From contig SCRB01000712.1 of NCBI GenBank assembly GCA_004299545.1, positions 1-11,215 of the forward strand: a stretch of 11,215 bases of DNA. Reading direction: 5' to 3'. The DNA comes from Rhizobiaceae bacterium. Its GTDB lineage: Bacteria > Pseudomonadota > Alphaproteobacteria > Rhizobiales > Rhizobiaceae. The translations under genes and the position numbers were made by a program. Below are positions 5,567 to 11,215 of the stretch, one piece after another; positions within the stretch are counted from its first letter, which is position 1, and each line of letters starts with the position of its first letter. The notes under the pieces are model-generated. The model did not search any database and was not told where the DNA came from. It worked only from the letters and a program-made list of their open reading frames with translations.

Positions 5567-7099
5567 TCATGTATCGAGCGGCCGTTCCGGCCTCAGTTTC
5601 CGCCGCCCCATTTTGCCGCCGAAAAGTGTCGAATGCGGCGGACCGAAATCGCAACCATTGCCGAAGGTGAAGCCGCAGGACCCCTTCAGACCGTAAGCGT
5701 CTTCAGCCTCCTCGCGGTGCCTGGTCGGGATGACGAAGCGGTCTTCGTAATTGGCGATGGCGAGATAGCGGTGCATTTCCTCGGCCTGCGCCGCCGACAG
5801 CCCCGCTTGCGCCAGTACCGCCTCGCCATCGCCCTCGCCAAGCTGGCGCTGACGGTAGTAGATGCGCATGGCGAGCATGCGCTCCAGCGCCGAAACGATG
5901 GGCGCCTCGGCGCCGGCGGTGAGCAAATTGGCGAGATAGCGCACCGGGATGCGCAGCGACTGCACGTCGGGGATTTCTCCGACCGTCTCGATGGCGCCGG
6001 CATTGGCGTGCGATTGAATGGGCGAAAGCGGCGGCACGTACCACACCATCGGCAACGTGCGGTATTCTGGATGGAGCGGGAAGGCGATCTTCCACTCCAC
6101 CGCCATCTTGTAGGTGGGCGAGCGCCTCGCCGCCTCGATCCAGTTGTCGGCGATGCCGTCGGCGCGTGCTTGTGCAACGACCGCTGGATCGTTCGGGTCG
6201 AGGAAGACTTTCAACTGCGCCTCGTAGAGGTCCTGCTCGTCCTCGACGGAAGCAGCCTTCTCGATGCCGTCGGCGTCGTAAAGGATCACGCCGAGATAGC
6301 GGATACGACCGACGCAGGTTTCCGAACACACCGTCGGCTGGCCGGCCTCGATGCGTGGGTAGCAGAAGATGCACTTCTCCGATTTCCCCGATGTCCAGTT
6401 GTAATAGATCTTCTTGTAGGGGCAGCCCGACACGCACATGCGCCAGCCACGGCACTTGTCCTGGTCGATCAGGACGATGCCGTCCTCCTCGCGCTTGTAG
6501 ATCGCACCGGAGGGACAGGAGGCGACGCAGGCGGGGTTGAGGCAGTGCTCGCACAGCCGCGGCAGGTACATCATGAAGGTGTTTTCGAACTGCCCGTAGA
6601 TGTCCTTCTGCACGGCCTCGAAATTGTAGTCCTTCGAGCGCTTGTCGAACTCGCCGCCGAGGATTTCTTCCCAGTTCGGCCCCCATTCGATCTTGTCCAT
6701 CGGACGGCCGGTAACGAGCGACAGCGGCCGCGCGACAGGCGCGGTTTCGAGTTCGGGCGCCTTTTGCAGATGTTCGTAGTCGAAGGTGAAGGGCTCGTAA
6801 TAATCGTCGATCTCGGGCAGGTTCGGATTAGCGAAGATCTTCGACAACAGCGCCAGCTTTCCGCCCTGTTTCGGCACGATCTTGCCGTTCTTCTTGCGTT
6901 TCCAGCCGCCGTTCCAGCGCTCCTGGTTCTCCCAGTCCTTGGGGTAGCCGATGCCGGGCTTCGTCTCGACATTGTTGAACCAGGCATATTCCATGCCTTG
7001 GCGTGAGGTCCACACCTGCTTGCAGGTCACGGAGCAGGTGTGGCACCCGATGCATTTGTCGAGGTTCATCACCATTGCGATCTGGGCGCGGATTTTCAT
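5567..7099 (-). CDS. narH: Respiratory nitrate reductase beta subunit (iron-sulfur)
   Basis: The 510-residue electron-transfer subunit carrying four Fe-S clusters between NarI haems and NarG; E. coli NarH is 512. Cysteine groups seen are DKCIGCHTCSVTC (16, 19, 22, 26), LCEHCLNPACVASC (183, 186, 191, 195), KCRGWRMCVSGC (216, 222, 226, with Trp219 in place of a cysteine, the mark of the 3Fe-4S cluster) and KCIFCYP with QPTVCSETC (243, 246, 258, 262). The start at 7099 gives MKIRAQIAMVMNLDKC, matching E. coli from residue 1, with AGGAG eight bases upstream; the open frame runs 18 codons further upstream but this would be an unneeded extension. The start overlaps the narG stop as ATGA. The end, RPLDT, differs from E. 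coli, which is common for NarH tails. Confidence 0.98.
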   Translation of the reverse strand: MKIRAQIAMVMNLDKCIGCHTCSVTCKQVWTSRQGMEYAWFNNVETKPGIGYPKDWENQERWNGGWKRKKNGKIVPKQGGKLALLSKIFANPNLPEIDDYYEPFTFDYEHLQKAPELETAPVARPLSLVTGRPMDKIEWGPNWEEILGGEFDKRSKDYNFEAVQKDIYGQFENTFMMYLPRLCEHCLNPACVASCPSGAIYKREEDGIVLIDQDKCRGWRMCVSGCPYKKIYYNWTSGKSEKCIFCYPRIEAGQPTVCSETCVGRIRYLGVILYDADGIEKAASVEDEQDLYEAQLKVFLDPNDPAVVAQARADGIADNWIEAARRSPTYKMAVEWKIAFPLHPEYRTLPMVWYVPPLSPIQSHANAGAIETVGEIPDVQSLRIPVRYLANLLTAGAEAPIVSALERMLAMRIYYRQRQLGEGDGEAVLAQAGLSAAQAEEMHRYLAIANYEDRFVIPTRHREEAEDAYGLKGSCGFTFGNGCDFGPPHSTLFGGKMGRRKLRPERPLDT

Positions 7100-10000
7100 G
7101 CTACGGGCTCCTGATGATGGGCCGGATCGACGGGGTTCGAATGATCGAGCCATTTGATCTCGTTCAGTTTGCGCATGATGACGAACTCGTCGCGGTTGGC
7201 GCCGACCGTGCCGTAATAGTTGAAGCCGTAGGAAAGTTGCGCGTAGCCGCCGATCATATGGGTCGGCTTGAGCAGCGTGCGGGTGACGGAATTATGGATG
7301 CCGCCGCGCTGCCCGGTGATCTGCGAGCCTGGAACGTTCACGATCTTCTCCTGCGCGTGATACATCAGGCACATGCCTTCCTTGACACGCTGGCTGACCA
7401 CCGCACGCGCCGCGATCGCGCCGTTGATGTTGAAAAGCTCGATCCAGTCATTGTCGGCGATACCGGCCTTCTTCGCATCGACCTCGGAAATCCAGACGAT
7501 AGGCCCGCCGCGCGAGAGCGTCAGCATGATGAGATTGTCGGTATAGGTGGAGTGGATGCCCCATTTCTGGTGCGGCGTGATGAAGTTCAGCACGATCTCC
7601 GTCTCGCCGTTGGAGTGCTTGCCGAGCATGGCACTCACCGTCTGGGTATCGACCGGAGGCCGATAGAGCGCGAAGGCTTCGCCGAAATCACGCATCCACT
7701 GATGGTCCTGATAGAATTGCTGGCGGCCTGTGAGCGTGCGCCAAGGGATCAGTTCGGTGCGGTTCAGATAGCCGGCATTGTAGGTTTGCTCCTCGCTTTG
7801 GATGCCGGACCATGTGTGCGACGTGATGACTTTTCGCGGCTGCGCGACGATGTCGCGGAAGCGGATTTTCTCGTCCTCGCGGGGTTTCGCCAGATGGGTA
7901 TGGTCGCGACCGGTTTTTTCGCCGAGTGCGGCCCATCCCTTCACGGCGACTTCGCCATTGGTTTCCGGGGCAAGGTAAAGGATGGTTTCGGCGGCATCGA
8001 TGTCGGTGTCGATGCGCGGCCGCCCCTTTGTCGGTCCATCTTCCGTGATGGCATGGTTGAGGTCGCGTAGCCCCTCGACTTCGGCTTCCGTCTCCCACTC
8101 GACGCCCTTGTCCTCGTTGCCGTGCTTGTCGATCAGCGGCCCGAGCGCGGTGAAGCGCTTGTAGGTGTTGGGATAATCCCGCTCAACCACCGTCACCTGC
8201 GGAGCGGTGACGCCCGGAACCGGCTCGCATTCGCCCTTCTTCCAGTCCAGAACCTCGAAAGGCTGGGCGATCTCGCCCGGCGTGTCGTGCTGGATAGGCG
8301 TGAGTACCACGTCGCGCTCGACGCCGAGATGGCCAGCGGCAAGTTCGGAGAATTTTTTCGCTATGGTCTTGTAGGTTTCCCAGTCGCTCTTCGATTCCCA
8401 CACCGGATCGACCGCCGCTGACAGCGGGTGGACGAAAGTGTGCATGTCGGTTGTGTTGAGGTCGTTCTTCTCGTACCAGGACGCGGTCGGCAGAACGATG
8501 TCGGAATAGAGACAGCTCGACGACATCCGGAAATCGAGCGTCACTACGAGGTCGAGCTTGCCTTCAGGCGCCGGATCGCGCCAGACGATTTCTTCGGGCT
8601 TCTCTCGACCTTCCTCGCCGAGATCCTTACCCTGCAGTCCGTTCCGCGTGCCGCAGAAATGCTTCAAAAAGTATTCGTGCCCCTTGCCGGAGGAGCCGAA
8701 CAGGTTAGAGCGCCAGATGAACAGGTTACGCGGAAAATTGACCGGATTGTCCGGGTCCTCGCAGGCCATGGCAAGCTTACCGGACTTCAGTCCGGCGACA
8801 ACGTGGTCCTTAACGTCGGCCCCTGCCTTGTCCGCCTCGGCGGCGAGCCCCAGCGGATTGACGTTCAACTGCGGAGCCGAGGGCAGCCAGCCCATGCGCT
8901 CGGCGCGCACGTTGAGGTCGATGAAGCTGCCCTTGTAATCGGCCGGATCGGCGAGCGGCGAAAGCAGGCCGGAGACATCGAGTTTCTCGTAGCGCCATTG
9001 GTCGGATTGGGCGTAGAAGAACGATGTGCCGTTCATCTGTCGGGGCGGCCGCACCCAGTCGCGGGCGAAGGTCAGCGTCAGCCAGCCGGCGAGCGGACGC
9101 AACGCCTCCTGACCGACATAATGCGCCCAGCCGCCGCCGGAGACGCCGATCGTGCCGCACAGCATCAGGACATTGATGATCGAACGATAGGTCATGTCCT
9201 GGTGGTACCAATGGTTGACGCCGGCGCCGATGATGACCATCGAGCGGCCCTTGGTCTTTTCCGCGTTGCGGGCGAACTCGCGCGCGACACGGATGGCATG
9301 TTCGGCGGAAACGCCGGTGATCGTCTCCTGCCATGCCGGCGTATAGGGCACGTCGTCGTCATAGCCCGCCGCACAGGCGCCGCCGAGTCCGCGGTCAACC
9401 CCGTAATGCCCGCATAGCAGGTCGAAGACGGTGGCGACATGAGCCTCGCCATCCGCCAGTCTGATGCGGCGCACCGGTACGTTACGGACAAGCACATCGC
9501 CGCCCTGGTCGTTCTCCGCGAAGCGCTCGTGCGGCCGGCCGCCGAAATAAGGGAAAGCCACCGGCACTACGTCGTCGCGCCGGTCGATGGCGCTCAACGC
9601 CAGCCGCACCGTATCGCCCGTTTCGCCATCCTTTTCCTCGAGGTTCCAGCGACCCTCCGGCTCATTTTTGGTCGGCCAGCGGTAGCCCATCGATCCCTGT
9701 GGCACGACGGCTTCGCCCGTCTCTTCCGAAAAAGCGACCGTCTTCCAGTCGGCACTGGCCGAGTGCTTTCGGCGCGCTTTCGTCCGGTTCGCAAGGTCGC
9801 TCTTGCGCAGGTAGCGGTCGGGAACCCATCGTTCGCCGTCCTTCCTCAGTTTCACCAGCATCGGCAGGTCGGTATAGCGGCGCGCATAGTCCTCGAAATA
9901 AGCCACCTTGCGATCGATGAAGAATTCCTTCAGCACGACATGGCCGAGTGCCATGCCGAGTGCTGAATCGGTTCCCTGCTTGGGATGCAGCCAGAGGTCG

Positions 10001-10872
10001 GAGAGCTTCGCCACCTCGGAATAGTCGGGCGTGACCGCGACCACCTTGGTGCCGTTATAGCGCGCCTCGGTGAAGAAATGCGCGTCGGGCGTGCGCGTTT
10101 GCGGCACGTTCGAGCCCCAGGCGATCAGATAGCTGGAATTGTACCAGTCGGCCGATTCCGGCACGTCGGTCTGTTCGCCCCAGGTCTGCGGGCTGGACGG
10201 CGGCAGGTCGCAATACCAGTCGTAGAAGGACAGAAGCGTGCCGCCGATCAGGCTCAGATAACGCGCGCCGGAAGCGTAGGAAACCATCGACATGGCCGGG
10301 ATCGGCGAGAAGCCGACGACACGATCGGGGCCGAACGTCTTGATCGTGTGGACGTTGGCGGCGGCGATGATCTCGGTCGCTTCCTCCCATGTCGCGCGCA
10401 CGAAGCCGCCACGTCCGCGGATTGTCTTGTAGGATTTCGCGGTTGCGGCGTTACCGACGATCGCCCCCCATGCTTCGACGGGCGAAAGCGTCTTACGCGC
10501 CTCGCGCCATGCCTTGATGAGGCGGCCGCGCACCAGCGGATATTTGATGCGGCTGGCGCTATAGAGATACCAGCTATAGGAAGCGCCGCGCGAACAGCCG
10601 CGCGGCTCGTGGTTGGGGATGCCGGGGCGGGTGCGCGGATAATCGGTCTGCTGCGTCTCCCAGGTGACGACACCGCTCTTGACGTAGATCTTCCAGCTGC
10701 AGCCGCCGGTGCAGTTCACGCCATGGGTGGAACGGACGATTTTGTCGTGCTGCCAGCGGTTTCGGTAGCCTTCCTCCCACATCCGGTCCTCGTCGCGCAA
10801 TTCGCCAAGGCCGTCGGCAAAGGGCTCGCGCCGCCGGGAAAGGTAGGTCATGCGTTCGAGGAAGTGGCTCAT
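7096..10872 (-). CDS. narG: Respiratory nitrate reductase alpha subunit (molybdenum catalytic)
   Basis: The 1258-residue catalytic subunit that reduces nitrate to nitrite at a bis-MGD molybdenum centre on the cytoplasmic face of the membrane; E. coli NarG is 1247. Key residues keep E. coli numbering: His50, Cys54, Cys58 and Cys93 for the FS0 4Fe-4S cluster (THGVNCTGGCSW and EPRGCSRGASYSW), and Asp222, the molybdenum ligand, in SFYDWYCDLPPSSPQTWGEQ. The pterin-binding pattern IWRSNLFGSSGKGHEY and the C-terminal dinucleotide-binding stretch TPHQKWGIHSTYTDNL are intact. As in E. coli, only a rudimentary twin-arginine-like start (SHFLERMTYLSRRREPF) is present, so the protein is not exported. The start at 10872 lies 24 bases after the narK stop with AAAGGGA about 10 bases upstream. 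No frameshift or missing ligand is visible. Confidence 0.99.
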   Translation of the reverse strand: MSHFLERMTYLSRRREPFADGLGELRDEDRMWEEGYRNRWQHDKIVRSTHGVNCTGGCSWKIYVKSGVVTWETQQTDYPRTRPGIPNHEPRGCSRGASYSWYLYSASRIKYPLVRGRLIKAWREARKTLSPVEAWGAIVGNAATAKSYKTIRGRGGFVRATWEEATEIIAAANVHTIKTFGPDRVVGFSPIPAMSMVSYASGARYLSLIGGTLLSFYDWYCDLPPSSPQTWGEQTDVPESADWYNSSYLIAWGSNVPQTRTPDAHFFTEARYNGTKVVAVTPDYSEVAKLSDLWLHPKQGTDSALGMALGHVVLKEFFIDRKVAYFEDYARRYTDLPMLVKLRKDGERWVPDRYLRKSDLANRTKARRKHSASADWKTVAFSEETGEAVVPQGSMGYRWPTKNEPEGRWNLEEKDGETGDTVRLALSAIDRRDDVVPVAFPYFGGRPHERFAENDQGGDVLVRNVPVRRIRLADGEAHVATVFDLLCGHYGVDRGLGGACAAGYDDDVPYTPAWQETITGVSAEHAIRVAREFARNAEKTKGRSMVIIGAGVNHWYHQDMTYRSIINVLMLCGTIGVSGGGWAHYVGQEALRPLAGWLTLTFARDWVRPPRQMNGTSFFYAQSDQWRYEKLDVSGLLSPLADPADYKGSFIDLNVRAERMGWLPSAPQLNVNPLGLAAEADKAGADVKDHVVAGLKSGKLAMACEDPDNPVNFPRNLFIWRSNLFGSSGKGHEYFLKHFCGTRNGLQGKDLGEEGREKPEEIVWRDPAPEGKLDLVVTLDFRMSSSCLYSDIVLPTASWYEKNDLNTTDMHTFVHPLSAAVDPVWESKSDWETYKTIAKKFSELAAGHLGVERDVVLTPIQHDTPGEIAQPFEVLDWKKGECEPVPGVTAPQVTVVERDYPNTYKRFTALGPLIDKHGNEDKGVEWETEAEVEGLRDLNHAITEDGPTKGRPRIDTDIDAAETILYLAPETNGEVAVKGWAALGEKTGRDHTHLAKPREDEKIRFRDIVAQPRKVITSHTWSGIQSEEQTYNAGYLNRTELIPWRTLTGRQQFYQDHQWMRDFGEAFALYRPPVDTQTVSAMLGKHSNGETEIVLNFITPHQKWGIHSTYTDNLIMLTLSRGGPIVWISEVDAKKAGIADNDWIELFNINGAIAARAVVSQRVKEGMCLMYHAQEKIVNVPGSQITGQRGGIHNSVTRTLLKPTHMIGGYAQLSYGFNYYGTVGANRDEFVIMRKLNEIKWLDHSNPVDPAHHQEPVA

Positions 10873-10896
10873 ATGGCTGTCCCTTTCCCGGTCGTT

Positions 10897-11215
10897 TCAA
10901 TGTTGTTGCGGGGCGTTTTCGCCCATGACGTCTTCACCCATGACCGGCGCGCGCCGCACCTCGGTCAGATAGTTCAGGATGAGCGACACCCAGACGATGC
11001 CGTAAAGCAGCATGAAGCAGCTTGAATTGATTGCGAGCCGGTCGAGGATCGCGCCGAACATGATCGGCAGGAGAAAACCGCCGAGGCCACCCATCATGCC
11101 GACGATGCCGGACACCGTGCCTATATTCTCGGGGAAATCGTCGCCGATATATTTGAAGGTCGAGGCCATGCCGCAGGCAAAGGCGATGCCGAGGACGAAA
11201 AGAAGCAGGGTGAAG
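10897..11215 (-). CDS. narK: Nitrate/nitrite transporter, C-terminal part (cut by window edge)
   Basis: The last 105 residues of a major facilitator superfamily transporter of the NarK/NNP family; its start lies beyond the right edge. The visible part has hydrophobic segments FTLLLFVLGIAFACGMA and GIVGMMGGLGGFLLPIMFGA, the latter being the second nitrate-signature motif of the family, then a last segment SCFMLLYGIVWVSLILNYL and a short cytoplasmic tail. The stretch FKYIGDDFPENIGTVSG is typical of NarK2-like nitrate/nitrite exchangers. In several alphaproteobacteria NarK is a double-length fusion of NarK1 and NarK2; whether this is so cannot be decided here. It is upstream of narG with a 24-base gap, so narK is co-transcribed and the operon promoter probably lies further right, outside the window. 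Confidence 0.93.
   Translation of the reverse strand, partial: FTLLLFVLGIAFACGMASTFKYIGDDFPENIGTVSGIVGMMGGLGGFLLPIMFGAILDRLAINSSCFMLLYGIVWVSLILNYLTEVRRAPVMGEDVMGENAPQQH

Noticed and set aside
5540..7006. Long open frame on the plus strand (488 codons) opposite narH
   Set aside because: It is antisense to a gene with all its cysteine motifs intact, has low-complexity Arg/Val/Leu-rich composition, and is the expected side effect of high GC at third codon positions.
7003..11025. Several 300-360-codon open frames on the plus strand opposite narG and narK
   Set aside because: Same reason: they are antisense shadows of the unambiguous narG reading frame, with no ribosome sites or recognisable domains.

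Overview
The window is GC-rich bacterial DNA. It looks like an alphaproteobacterium, probably of the rhizobial/Brucella-like order, judging from protein style and operon layout; genus cannot be told from the sequence alone. Most of it (about 3.1-11.2 kb, minus strand) is one respiratory nitrate reductase operon. It reads narK (3' part only, cut by the right edge), narG, narH, narJ, narI, a cytoplasmic parvulin-type peptidyl-prolyl isomerase, an 18-codon mini-ORF and a 90-residue unknown protein. The genes are tightly packed: ATGA overlaps at narG/narH and narI/ppiC, 10-24 bp gaps elsewhere, and a TGATG junction before the last gene. All NarG, NarH and NarI cofactor ligands are present, so the reductase should be functional: nitrate is reduced at the NarG molybdenum site on the cytoplasmic side, with electrons passed from quinol through NarI haems and NarH iron-sulfur clusters.

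The left part (1-3.0 kb) holds, on the minus strand, the 5' part of ilvD (cut by the left edge), a seven-iron ferredoxin gene fdxA, and a small gene of the uncharacterised Lin0512 family. On the plus strand, convergent with the nar operon and divergent from the Lin0512 gene, is a 227-residue FmdE-like protein with a GHSCP motif. FmdE proteins are tied by name and gene neighbourhood to molybdenum enzymes in archaea, so a role beside a molybdenum-dependent reductase is an attractive but unproven idea.

No transcription factor, tRNA, rRNA, insertion sequence or CRISPR array is visible, and no good FNR/DNR-type box (TTGAT-N4-ATCAA). The most notable non-coding signal is a 26-bp AT-rich element present twice. 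One copy sits just upstream of fdxA (minus strand, 1402 to 1377) and one lies between the Lin0512 and FmdE-like genes (plus strand, 2201-2226). They match at 21 of 26 positions and each has dyad symmetry, which suggests the two genes share a regulator or promoter type. In the second copy the symmetry widens to a 31-bp near-perfect inverted repeat.

Regions over 300 bp without a gene: only 1961-2332, which holds that repeat, two small GC hairpins and the leaders of the two divergent genes.
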